The translations under genes were made by a program, and so were the position numbers. Below the pieces are notes generated by a model. It ran no database searches and was not told the DNA's origin. It saw nothing but the letters and a program-made list of their open reading frames with translations. From Chitinophagaceae bacterium (GTDB taxonomy: Bacteria > Bacteroidota > Bacteroidia > Chitinophagales > Chitinophagaceae): a stretch of DNA of 7,885 bases. Location of the stretch: contig JAACZX010000101.1 in the NCBI GenBank assembly GCA_009996555.1, positions 1-7,885 of the forward strand, read 5' to 3'. Below, piece after piece: positions 1 to 6,873 of the stretch (position 1 is the stretch's first letter; each line of letters opens with the position of its first letter).

Positions 1-328
1 AGGATTAACAGATTGGTACAGTCATCTTATTGAAAGATCCGGCTCATTTGATTGGGGAGATTTTTATGATCCTGTTGATCAGCCAGCGGAACAATATGGA
101 AGTACTGAAGCTTATTTCGCTGCCGTTTACGGAAAGGCAAATAAATGGCTACGGCTGTTGCGCAACGAAATGGGAACCGACAAATTCAATGAAGGCATGA
201 AGAAGTATTTCCAACTCTGGAAATTCAGGCATCCATACCCGGAAGATTTTCAGCAGGTGATGGAACAGGTAAGCGGTAAAAAACTAACTAAAATTTTTGC
301 CCTGCTAAAACAGCCACGCAAACTATAG
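1..328 (+). CDS. M1-family metallopeptidase, C-terminal fragment (5' end outside window)
   Basis: Reading from base 2, 108 residues are open to a TAG at 326-328. The gene starts upstream of the window. The visible part matches the end of the catalytic domain and following helices of the M1 peptidase encoded just downstream. A DQP segment is followed by an AVYGKA motif whose Tyr (fragment residue 43) sits where M1 enzymes have the transition-state-stabilising Tyr. Then come LWKFRHPYPEDF and a helix ending FALLKQ. The neighbour has AYEKG and WQGRHPYPSD at the same places. The zinc-binding HExxH and GxMEN-like motifs would lie upstream and cannot be checked. The protein ends soon after the HPYP helices, so it lacks the roughly 400-residue C-terminal extension of its neighbour. 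Family is fairly sure; substrate is unknown. It is probably co-transcribed with the next gene, 42 bases away. Confidence 0.82.
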   Translation, partial: GLTDWYSHLIERSGSFDWGDFYDPVDQPAEQYGSTEAYFAAVYGKANKWLRLLRNEMGTDKFNEGMKKYFQLWKFRHPYPEDFQQVMEQVSGKKLTKIFALLKQPRKL

Positions 329-370
329 GTGTATCGGAAAGAAGATGCTATTTTTGAGAAAACCCATTGA

Positions 371-3220
371 GTGAAATATATTCTTTCCCTCCTGCTGCTA
401 ATCGTTACCCATTGTGCGCAAGCCCAGCAATCCTACTGGCAACAACAGGTAAACTTCAAAATTGATCTTACACTGAATGATCGTGAACATACGCTGGATG
501 GTTTTGCAAAGATTCAATACATCAACAACTCACCGGATACATTATCCTACATCTGGTTTCATGTATGGCCTAATGCGTATCGCACAGACCGCACAGCTTT
601 CAGTGATCAGTTGCTCGAAAACGGCCGTACCGATTTTTATTTTTCAGACAGCAAAGACCGTGGCTATATCAACCGGCTCGACTTTCGTGCAAACGGAACA
701 CTTGCCAAAACGGAAGATCACCCACAGCATATTGACATCATTAAACTGTTATTACCACAGCCATTAGCACCGGGCAGTTCAGTTGAGATCACCACTCCGT
801 TTCATGTGCAACTGCCAAAGAATTTTTCAAGAGGTGGTCATATCGGGCAATCATATCAGCTTACACAATGGTATCCAAAACCGGCTGTGTATGACCGTTA
901 TGGCTGGCACCCTATGCCTTATTTAGACCAGGGTGAATTTTACAGTGAGTTTGGTAATTACGAAGTGAAAATCACTGTGCCTGAAAAATATGTTGTGTTA
1001 GGCAGCGGAGAATTGCAGAACACCGAAGAACTGGAATGGTTGAAAAAGAGAAGTGTATTACCTGCAACAACTCCACAAAAGCCTGTCGCTAAAAAAACAA
1101 CTGCAAAGAGCAACACAAAAAAAACAACAGCACAAAAACAACCGGCTGCTGCAACAGAAACAACCAAAACATTATTCTTTACACAAAACAACATTCATGA
1201 TTTTGCCTGGTTTGCAGATAAAGAGCTGATTGTTTACTACGATACCACAAAATTGAAAAGCGGTCGTGTCATCAATCTCTTTACTGCATTTCCCGAAAAG
1301 AGTACAAAGGTTTGGAAGAACAGCATGCAGATGATGAAAGATGCTGTTCATTTCAGAAGCAATCTGGTTGGCGAATATCCATACAACACAGTTTCAGCAA
1401 TTGAAGCAAGAATGGGTTTTGATGGCGGCATGGAATATCCGTGCATTACAGCAATTGCACCAATGCCATCAGAAAAAGAACTGGAAGGTGTACTGCAGCA
1501 TGAAGTGGGGCACAACTGGTTCCAGGGATTGCTGGGATCGAATGAGCGGATGCATCCCTGGCTTGATGAAGGCATCAATAGTTATTATGATAACCGTTTT
1601 AACAAAGAGCACAGCAGGTATAACCGGCCATTTGTAAAACCAAGAGGCTTACTTTCGTTTGAAGCTACAGAACATCTTTTTCTGAACAGCTTTGAACAGT
1701 GGCGCATTGATCAGCCTCTTGCTACTACTGCCGATCAATTAACAGAAGGAAACTATTCATTAATAGCATACGAAAAAGGCGCACAGTTTATGCAGTTGCT
1801 GGAAGAAAAACTGGGCCGCACAACATTTGATTCTGCTATGCAATTGTATTTCCGGAAATGGCAAGGCAGGCATCCCTACCCTTCGGATCTGAAAGCTGTT
1901 CTTGAACAACAGAGCGGACAGAACCTTGATACCATCTTTGCCATGCTGCATCAAAAAGGTTCGCTGCACACTCCGCAAAAGAAAAAACCAAGTGTAAAAT
2001 TATTTGCCGGCATCAACGATGAAAAAACAAATACCATTATTGTTACACCTGTTGTAGGGGCGAACATGTACGATGGCTTTATGATTGGCGGTGCTGTTAC
2101 CAACTACACTCTTGCACCGAGAGCCTTTCAGTTTTTTGCAGCACCGCTTTACGCTGCAAAAAGTAAAGACCTGAACGGTATTGCCCGGTTGAGTTACACC
2201 TTCTATCCCAAACAAACTTTTCAGCGTATTACTATTGCCATTAATGCGTTGAAGTTTAATACAAACGATTTTATTGATACCGCTAACCAGAAATATGTTA
2301 CGGGTTTCAGGAAGTTTTCACCCACACTTAAACTTGTGCTTGCAGAGCAGAATCCGAAAAGCACAAGAGAACGATTTGTACAATGGAAAACATTTTTACT
2401 TGATGAAGACCGTTTGCGTTTCCGTAGCGATACATTTCCGAATGGCGACCGTTTTACTGAGATCACAAAAACAAATGCAGCCCGCTACCTGAATCAATTA
2501 CGTTTTGTAATTCACGACAGCCGTGTATTGTATCCTTACCGTGCTGAACTGGTTGCTGAGCAGGCAAAAGATTTTGTGCGTCTTGCATTTACCGGCAATT
2601 ACTATTTCAATTACAATGATAAACTTGGAGCAGACATCAGAATATTTGCAGGTAAATTTATTTACCTGGGCGAACGCACCATCAGCAAGCGATTTGCAAA
2701 TGATGCCTATCACCTGAACCTGTCAGGCGCAAAAGGTTACGAAGATTATACATACAGCAATTACTTTATTGGCCGCAATGAATTTGAAGGCTTTGCCAGT
2801 CAGCAGATGATGATGCGTGATGGAGGATTTAAAGTTCGTACGGATCTGCTCTCGAACAAGATTGGTAAAACTGATGACTGGCTGATGGCCATCAATCTTT
2901 CATCCGATATCCCTGATCAGATCAACATACTCAACATACTCCCTTTCAGAGTACCATTGAAAGTATATATGGATCTTGGCACCTATGCTGATGCATGGAG
3001 ACCCGGTGCAGAAGGAAGCAAAGTATTGTTCAATGCGGGGCTGCAACTTTCATTGTTTAAAAACAGTATCAACATTTATGCGCCGCTGTTTTACAGCAAG
3101 CCATATAAAGATTATTTTATATCAACTATTCCGGAAAAACGTTTTCTTAAAAACATCAGCTTCACCATTGATGTGCAGAACCTGAGCCTGAAAAAAATTG
3201 ACCGCCGCATGCCTTTCTGA
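371..3220 (+). CDS. Secreted M1-family zinc metallopeptidase with C-terminal beta-barrel-like domain
   Basis: 949 residues. Start is GTG at 371, directly after an in-frame TGA (368-370), so no longer start exists; it yields a type I signal peptide (MKYILSLLLL..., likely cut after AQA18). Residues 19 to about 280 form the M1 N-terminal beta domain, interrupted at about 225-268 by a Lys/Thr/Ala/Gln-rich insert. The catalytic domain follows: GGMEYP at 352-357 (GxMEN equivalent), HEVGH at 377-381 with the third zinc ligand E400 in WLDEG (HExxH-x18-E), catalytic Tyr467 in AYEKG, and RHPYP near 501. From about 545 the sequence becomes alternating, aromatic-rich beta strands to a final Phe. I infer an outer-membrane barrel, making this larger than a plain M1 enzyme. 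All catalytic residues are present, so it is probably an active surface or periplasmic peptidase acting on peptides from outside the cytoplasm. Specificity cannot be read. Confidence 0.9.
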   Translation: MKYILSLLLLIVTHCAQAQQSYWQQQVNFKIDLTLNDREHTLDGFAKIQYINNSPDTLSYIWFHVWPNAYRTDRTAFSDQLLENGRTDFYFSDSKDRGYINRLDFRANGTLAKTEDHPQHIDIIKLLLPQPLAPGSSVEITTPFHVQLPKNFSRGGHIGQSYQLTQWYPKPAVYDRYGWHPMPYLDQGEFYSEFGNYEVKITVPEKYVVLGSGELQNTEELEWLKKRSVLPATTPQKPVAKKTTAKSNTKKTTAQKQPAAATETTKTLFFTQNNIHDFAWFADKELIVYYDTTKLKSGRVINLFTAFPEKSTKVWKNSMQMMKDAVHFRSNLVGEYPYNTVSAIEARMGFDGGMEYPCITAIAPMPSEKELEGVLQHEVGHNWFQGLLGSNERMHPWLDEGINSYYDNRFNKEHSRYNRPFVKPRGLLSFEATEHLFLNSFEQWRIDQPLATTADQLTEGNYSLIAYEKGAQFMQLLEEKLGRTTFDSAMQLYFRKWQGRHPYPSDLKAVLEQQSGQNLDTIFAMLHQKGSLHTPQKKKPSVKLFAGINDEKTNTIIVTPVVGANMYDGFMIGGAVTNYTLAPRAFQFFAAPLYAAKSKDLNGIARLSYTFYPKQTFQRITIAINALKFNTNDFIDTANQKYVTGFRKFSPTLKLVLAEQNPKSTRERFVQWKTFLLDEDRLRFRSDTFPNGDRFTEITKTNAARYLNQLRFVIHDSRVLYPYRAELVAEQAKDFVRLAFTGNYYFNYNDKLGADIRIFAGKFIYLGERTISKRFANDAYHLNLSGAKGYEDYTYSNYFIGRNEFEGFASQQMMMRDGGFKVRTDLLSNKIGKTDDWLMAINLSSDIPDQINILNILPFRVPLKVYMDLGTYADAWRPGAEGSKVLFNAGLQLSLFKNSINIYAPLFYSKPYKDYFISTIPEKRFLKNISFTIDVQNLSLKKIDRRMPF
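1061..1166 (+). other. Low-complexity Lys/Thr/Ala/Gln-rich insert within the M1 gene
   Basis: About 35 codons (residues about 231-265) use almost only Lys, Thr, Ala, Gln, Pro and Ser, with clusters such as AKKTTAK and TKKTTAQKQ. The DNA is correspondingly A-rich, with runs of AAAAAA and ACAACA-like triplets. It separates two strands of the N-terminal M1 domain; the fold resumes at LFFTQNNIHDFAWFAD. It is probably a flexible, positively charged surface loop. The A-rich runs could also be slippage-prone, but the frame is intact here. Confidence 0.7.
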
Positions 3221-4137
3221 TGCAACAGATCAACTACATAGCAAACAAGGATATTGATAAACAGAAATGGGATGATTGCATTGATCATTCCGTGAATGGT
3301 TTTATCTATGGCTATTCCTGGTATCTTGATGCAATGGCTGAACAATGGGATGCGCTTGTGCTGAATGATTACGAAGCTGTAATGCCGCTTACGTATAACA
3401 GGAAATACGGTATTCATTATTTGCATCAGCCGTATTTCTGCGCCTGCCTTGGTGTGTTTGCAGTACAACAACCAACCTCCACGCTTGTTCAATCGTTTCT
3501 TAACGCTATACCAAAACGCTTCCGTTACATTGACATTTATTTAAACAAAAACAACCTGTTCCCTATAGCAGGTTATCCGTTAACACAACGCACCAACTAT
3601 ACATTGTCGCTTAAAGATGCTTACAATGCAATTGCTGAAAAATACCGTACCAACCTGAAAAGGAATATTAAGAAAGCTGAACAAAGCGGGTTAACGGTAA
3701 AACAAAATATAGCAGTTGAAGAAATTCTGTCGCTGGCAAAAGAAACAATGCAGCGGGTTTCAGCTATCAGTGATGAGCAACTGAACAGGTTCCTGAACAT
3801 TTATGCAATGGCTGAAAAAAAGCAACGGGCTGAAACATTGGGTATCTACGGAAGCAGAGGGGAATTGTTGGCATCGGCTGTTTTTCTTTTTTCGCACAGG
3901 CGTTGGTATTATATCCTTGTAGGCAATCACCCCAATGGAAAAACATCAGGCGCTTCGCATTATTTAATTGACCGTTTTATTGCTTTGCATGCAGGCACTG
4001 ATACTATTCTTGATTTTGAAGGAAGCGATGTACGCAACCTTGCTTTTTTTTATAGCAGTTATGGTGCTGCCGAAGAATACTATCCGGCACTTCGCATGAA
4101 CCGTTTACCAAAACTATTGAAATGGTTGAAGGAATGA
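3220..4137 (+). CDS. FemAB-like / GNAT-superfamily acyltransferase
   Basis: 305 residues. The ATG (3220) shares its A with the TGA of the peptidase gene (3218-3220), so translation is probably coupled. No signal peptide or membrane segment is seen, so the protein is cytoplasmic. The N-terminal part (about 28-45, FIYGYSWYLDAM) and the following half resemble the first lobe of FemAB-type proteins. The basic helix at about 141-155 (EKYRTNLKRNIKKAE), the acceptor/CoA-binding-like segment GKTSGASHYLIDRFI (240-254), LDFEGS (264-269) and AFFYSSYGA (275-283) are the conserved C-terminal GNAT-lobe features of the family. FemAB enzymes proper use aminoacyl-tRNA to build peptidoglycan bridges, but many Bacteroidota members are annotated only as GNAT acetyltransferases. 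Donor and acceptor cannot be told from sequence. Superfamily is confident, reaction is not. The gene ends at the convergent repeat region. Confidence 0.78.
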   Translation: MQQINYIANKDIDKQKWDDCIDHSVNGFIYGYSWYLDAMAEQWDALVLNDYEAVMPLTYNRKYGIHYLHQPYFCACLGVFAVQQPTSTLVQSFLNAIPKRFRYIDIYLNKNNLFPIAGYPLTQRTNYTLSLKDAYNAIAEKYRTNLKRNIKKAEQSGLTVKQNIAVEEILSLAKETMQRVSAISDEQLNRFLNIYAMAEKKQRAETLGIYGSRGELLASAVFLFSHRRWYYILVGNHPNGKTSGASHYLIDRFIALHAGTDTILDFEGSDVRNLAFFYSSYGAAEEYYPALRMNRLPKLLKWLKE

Positions 4138-4167
4138 GTGATGAATGATGAATAATGAGTGGTGAGC
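4133..4167. repeat. Degenerate 7-base tandem repeat (about 5 units)
   Basis: Five consecutive heptamers read on the plus strand: AATGAGT (4133-4139), GATGAAT (4140-4146), GATGAAT (4147-4153), AATGAGT (4154-4160), GGTGAGC (4161-4167). The units differ by few bases and share a TGA core. The first unit includes the stop codon of the acyltransferase gene (TGA 4135-4137). The repeat runs straight into the palindromic element that follows. The arrangement recalls short heptad arrays beside REP-like palindromes in Bacteroidota intergenic regions; that comparison is from memory. Confidence 0.6.
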
Positions 4168-4193
4168 GCTCTTCAACTTCGCTCAGAGTCGAA
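4164..4193. repeat. REP-like palindromic element between convergent genes
   Basis: A perfect 8-base palindrome GAGCGCTC (4164-4171) is followed by an inverted repeat: TTCAACT (4172-4178) and AGTCGAA (4187-4193) around an 8-base loop (4179-4186). Read from the minus strand the 7-bp stem is complete with one G-U pair; from the plus strand it has one A-C mismatch. GAGCG (4164-4168) can alternatively pair with CGCTC (4180-4184). Neither strand shows a T-run after the stem, so it is not a classical intrinsic terminator, though it may still protect or end the converging transcripts. The rest of the gap (4194-4254) has only a weak 5-bp hairpin and an A-run. Confidence 0.5.
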
Positions 4194-4254
4194 CCACGTT
4201 AAAGTCAATCGAGCGATAGTAGAGTTTAACATAAACGGGCAGCAAAAAAACATC

Positions 4255-4920
4255 CTACCCTTCTAATATCTTCTCAGCAATCACCAAATCAATCGGGTTT
4301 GTGATCTTGATATTGGTTTCCTCGCCTTGCACCAGTGTTACTTTTAAACCAAAAGCTTCCACCACATTTGCTTCATCAGTAAACCATGCTTTGTAATCAA
4401 TTTCAAAAGCGGGGAGCAGTATCTTGCTATGGAAAGTTTGAGGTGTTTGTACTAAACGCAACTTGCTTCTGTCAACAGGATCGTTTCCTTCTTCGTGAAC
4501 AATCCGCACACTATCTCTGCACTCAACAGCAGGAATGGCACTGCCTGTTTCCAATGCTGCTTCGTAACAACGTTTGATCAGTTCATCACTCACCAGGCAA
4601 CGAACGCCATCATGTACAAAAATGATCGACTCTTCTTCAATCAGCTTCAATCCATTTTTCACAGAATGGAAACGTGTTTCACCACCAACAGTCAATTGTA
4701 TGCGTTGCTCATCAAAAAAGCCGTCAATGATCTCTTTACCTAATTCAAGATGCTCTTCGGGCAGCACAACAATTACTTTACAATCGGGTAATGCTTTTAA
4801 AAACGCATCGATTGTATAGTATAAAACAGGTTTATTCTTTAAGAGGAGAAACTGCTTTGGAAGAACTGACCCCATTCGTTTACCGGAACCTCCGGCCACA
4901 ATTACAACATATGTTTGCAT
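4255..4920 (-). CDS. ispD: 2-C-methyl-D-erythritol 4-phosphate cytidylyltransferase (IspD)
   Basis: 221 residues, the usual length for a stand-alone IspD. It transfers CMP from CTP to MEP, giving CDP-ME, the third step of the MEP isoprenoid pathway in the cytoplasm. The N-terminal nucleotide-binding loop AGGSGKRMG (9-17) is followed by PKQF (21-24); R15 and K22 correspond to catalytic Arg20 and Lys27 of E. coli IspD. GGETRFHSVKNGL (79-91), HDGVR (103-107), VDR (149-151), TPQTF (159-163), TDEANVVE (181-188) and NIKITNPIDL (203-212, with K205) are all present, so it should be active. The usual HDxxRP has Cys at the Pro position (C108). TarI-like ribitol-phosphate cytidylyltransferases are related, but the motif set favours IspD. 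No ispF fusion is present. It is last in the minus-strand block, 25 bases after the isoaspartyl peptidase. Confidence 0.94.
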   Translation of the reverse strand: MQTYVVIVAGGSGKRMGSVLPKQFLLLKNKPVLYYTIDAFLKALPDCKVIVVLPEEHLELGKEIIDGFFDEQRIQLTVGGETRFHSVKNGLKLIEEESIIFVHDGVRCLVSDELIKRCYEAALETGSAIPAVECRDSVRIVHEEGNDPVDRSKLRLVQTPQTFHSKILLPAFEIDYKAWFTDEANVVEAFGLKVTLVQGEETNIKITNPIDLVIAEKILEG

Positions 4921-4925
4921 AGCTT

Positions 4926-4956
4926 CAAAGATAAGAGAGAGTTTTTTACCTGTAAA
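4926..4956 (-). promoter_or_regulatory. Possible Bacteroidota-type promoter just upstream of ispD
   Basis: On the minus strand TATCTTTG (4933-4926) matches the Bacteroidota -7 consensus TAnnTTTG exactly. TTTA (4956-4953), 19 bases upstream, matches three of four bases of the -33 element TTTG. The -7 element ends only 5 bases before the ispD ATG (4920), so a transcript starting here would have almost no leader. A chance match is possible in AT-rich sequence, and the -33 half lies inside the 3' end of the upstream gene. Confidence 0.3.
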
Positions 4957-5875
4957 TAGCGATCTCTTTTTCGCCTTTACTGTTTTGCATGGCTCGGTAC
5001 ATGCCCTCGCTGTTAAAGATCATTGCTGTGTTACCTTTTGCATCCACACCAATCATACCACCTTCGCCATTTATTTTTACTAATTTATCAAGTGTAACAA
5101 GTTCCATTGCCTGCTGCAGATCAAGTCCTTTATATTCCATTAAACAACTTACATCATACGCAGCTACCGCACGCAGAAATAATTCACCATGCCCTGTGCA
5201 TGACACAGCACATGTTTGGTTATTAGCATAAGTTCCTGCACCAATAACAGGACTGTCGCCAATACGGTTAAAGTTTTTATTGGTCATACCGCCTGTGCTT
5301 GTTGCAGCGGCAAGATTTCCTTTTGCATCGCAAGCCACTGCACCAACAGTTCCGAACTTTTTATCCACCTGTATATTATGATCGAGTGATGTTCCGCTTT
5401 CATTCTTTACCAACTGCCACTGATCATAACGGAACTGAGAAAAGAAATAATCTTCGCTCTCAAGTTGTAATTGCTGTTGTTTGGCAAACTGCAATGCACC
5501 TTCACCGCTTAGCATTACATGCTCGCTTTTTTCCATGATTGTTTTTGCAAGCAGTACAGGATTCTTCACACTATGTACACCAGCCACAGCACCGGCAGCC
5601 AATGAAGCGCCATCCATTATGGCTGCATCCATTTCATGCCCGCCTGTTTTGGTAAATACTGAACCCTTGCCTGCATTAAACAGAATACAATCTTCAAGAG
5701 ACAGAACAGCTGCAGCTACTGCATCAACAGCTGTACCTCCTTTTTGTAAAATATCATAGCCGCTAGCCAATGCATCTGCAAGACCTTTTTTATAGGCTGC
5801 TTCAAGTTCCGGCGTAAGGTCCGCTCTTAGAATTGTACCTGCGCCACCATGTATAGCAATGGAGAAATCATTCAT
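4946..5875 (-). CDS. Isoaspartyl peptidase / L-asparaginase, Ntn-hydrolase (peptidase family T2)
   Basis: 309 residues, normal for the plant-type (type III) asparaginase family, IaaA-like. It hydrolyses beta-aspartyl dipeptides from protein isomerisation and, more weakly, L-asparagine. The N-terminal IHGGAGT (8-14), the GGTAVDAV block (46-53) and FNAGKGSVFT (66-75) are conserved. The precursor should cleave itself between Gly175 and Thr176 (KFGTVGAVA), giving alpha (175) and beta (134) subunits with Thr176 as nucleophile. TSTGGMTNK (192-200), RIGDSPVIGAGTYA (204-217) with the substrate-binding Arg204, and TGHGE (227-231) complete the active site. No signal peptide is visible, so the cytoplasm is expected, unlike lysosomal or periplasmic glycosylasparaginases of the same fold. 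The ATG (5875-5873) lies one base after the kinase stop (TAGTATG), indicating translational coupling. The upstream permease may bring in the peptide or amino-acid substrates, which is inference. Confidence 0.93.
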   Translation of the reverse strand: MNDFSIAIHGGAGTILRADLTPELEAAYKKGLADALASGYDILQKGGTAVDAVAAAVLSLEDCILFNAGKGSVFTKTGGHEMDAAIMDGASLAAGAVAGVHSVKNPVLLAKTIMEKSEHVMLSGEGALQFAKQQQLQLESEDYFFSQFRYDQWQLVKNESGTSLDHNIQVDKKFGTVGAVACDAKGNLAAATSTGGMTNKNFNRIGDSPVIGAGTYANNQTCAVSCTGHGELFLRAVAAYDVSCLMEYKGLDLQQAMELVTLDKLVKINGEGGMIGVDAKGNTAMIFNSEGMYRAMQNSKGEKEIAIYR

Positions 5876-5876
5876 A

Positions 5877-6872
5877 CTACTTCAATAACAATTTACACTC
5901 CTGCAACAGTCGCTCACGTTTTATTGCTGCCGTACCTACTTCTTCACAAACGAGTCCACCTGCAATATTTGCCACTTCAGCCATTAGTGTCACATCTTTT
6001 GTGGCTGCATATACCAACGATGCTACTGCTATCACTGTATCACCAGCGCCACTTACATCGGCAATGCTGCGGAGGTGTGAAGGGATGATTGCCGACTGTT
6101 GCTGATTTTTATAAAAGACGCCTTTTTCAGAAAGAGTAATAAAAGAAATATGGTGTTGAAGTTGTTCTTTCAGCTCTTCATGAATATGGCCAAGCGATTC
6201 TTCGTTCACTGTTTCAACCATCAGGTTGAGTGCATCTTTTACTTCTTTCAGATTTGGCTTAAACACATCTACTGACTTGTATGCAAAAAAGTTCTTTCGT
6301 TTTGGATCAACAGTTGTTGTAATACCATGATGTTTGCAAAGAGCAATTGCTTTTTCAATCACCAGTTCTGTAAGCACACCTTTGTTGTAATCTTCAAAGA
6401 TGACTACATCGGGTTTGTCCTGCGCAATATAAGTTTGCAGTGCCAGTATCAACCTGTTTTCATCTTCATAACCAAGATCGGTTGCTACTTCTTTATCCAG
6501 GCGCATCATCTGCTGGTTACGGCTGATGATGCGTGTTTTACTTGTTGTTGTGCGCTTGGCACTGCTAAGTAAAAAATCTGTTTTGATCTGCTGCTCTGCA
6601 AGGAGCTCACGCAATCTTGCACCATCATCATCATTTCCAATCACACTCAGTATAGATACCGATGCACCCAATGATGCAATATTCAATGCCACATTTGATG
6701 CACCTCCTACCCTGTATTCTGTTTTATCCAGGGCAACAATAGGCACAGGTGCTTCAGGAGAAATACGTTCCACATGCCCCCACATATATGTATCAAGCAT
6801 TACATCACCTATCACAGCCACTTTAATGCGTGTAAACTGCTGAAACAATTCATCAAACTTCAATTCACTCAT
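5877..6872 (-). CDS. rfaE1: D-glycero-beta-D-manno-heptose-7-phosphate kinase (HldE N-domain type, monofunctional)
   Basis: 331 residues, PfkB/ribokinase fold. It phosphorylates heptose-7-phosphate at C1 on the way to ADP-heptose for the LPS inner core. The sequence follows the E. coli HldE kinase domain closely: VIGDVMLD (20-27), RISPEAPVP (36-44), the sugar-binding GGASNVALNIASLGA (56-70), SRNQQMMRLD (117-126), VDPKRKNF (188-195), KPNLKE (205-210) and the nucleotide-binding anion hole DVSGAGDTV (272-280) with catalytic base Asp278. The protein stops where the kinase domain ends; the cytidylyltransferase-like second domain of HldE is missing and must be encoded elsewhere. I chose the ATG at 6872-6870, which gives a TAATATG junction with the permease stop and starts at MSELKFDEL. 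An in-frame ATG 33 bases upstream (6905) would only add MQLQIKRRRRN inside the permease gene. A weak purine stretch (AAAAGAAGA) precedes the chosen start. Confidence 0.92.
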   Translation of the reverse strand: MSELKFDELFQQFTRIKVAVIGDVMLDTYMWGHVERISPEAPVPIVALDKTEYRVGGASNVALNIASLGASVSILSVIGNDDDGARLRELLAEQQIKTDFLLSSAKRTTTSKTRIISRNQQMMRLDKEVATDLGYEDENRLILALQTYIAQDKPDVVIFEDYNKGVLTELVIEKAIALCKHHGITTTVDPKRKNFFAYKSVDVFKPNLKEVKDALNLMVETVNEESLGHIHEELKEQLQHHISFITLSEKGVFYKNQQQSAIIPSHLRSIADVSGAGDTVIAVASLVYAATKDVTLMAEVANIAGGLVCEEVGTAAIKRERLLQECKLLLK

Positions 6873-6873
6873 A

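Noticed and set aside
349..356. TATTTTTG, a match to the Bacteroidota -7 element, upstream of the second M1 gene
   Set aside because: No TTG/TTTG lies 19-21 bases upstream (326-330 reads TAGGT), and the sequence is AT-rich, so the match may be chance; the gene is more likely co-transcribed with its upstream paralogue.
326..370. Both M1 genes share one reading frame with TAG (326) and TGA (368) between them, raising the idea of a broken single gene or readthrough
   Set aside because: The second gene begins with a clean signal peptide and a complete catalytic domain, and the first ends where M1 proteins can end, so these are two genes and not fragments of one.
958..1194. Minus-strand open frame of 78 codons opposite the Lys/Thr-rich insert
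   Set aside because: It is the complement of an A-rich low-complexity region, giving an artificial Val/Phe/Ala-rich peptide, with no family resemblance or gene context.
3112..3492. Minus-strand open frame of 126 codons across the peptidase/acyltransferase junction
   Set aside because: It overlaps two well-supported coding genes, shows no recognisable motif, and looks like a chance antisense frame.
4224..4250. Small hairpin GTTTA-ACA-TAAAC followed by an A-run, considered as a terminator
   Set aside because: The stem is only 5 bp and AT-rich. On the plus strand it is followed by A, not T. On the minus strand the T-run (4250-4244) comes before the hairpin, directly after the ispD stop, so the order is wrong for an intrinsic terminator.
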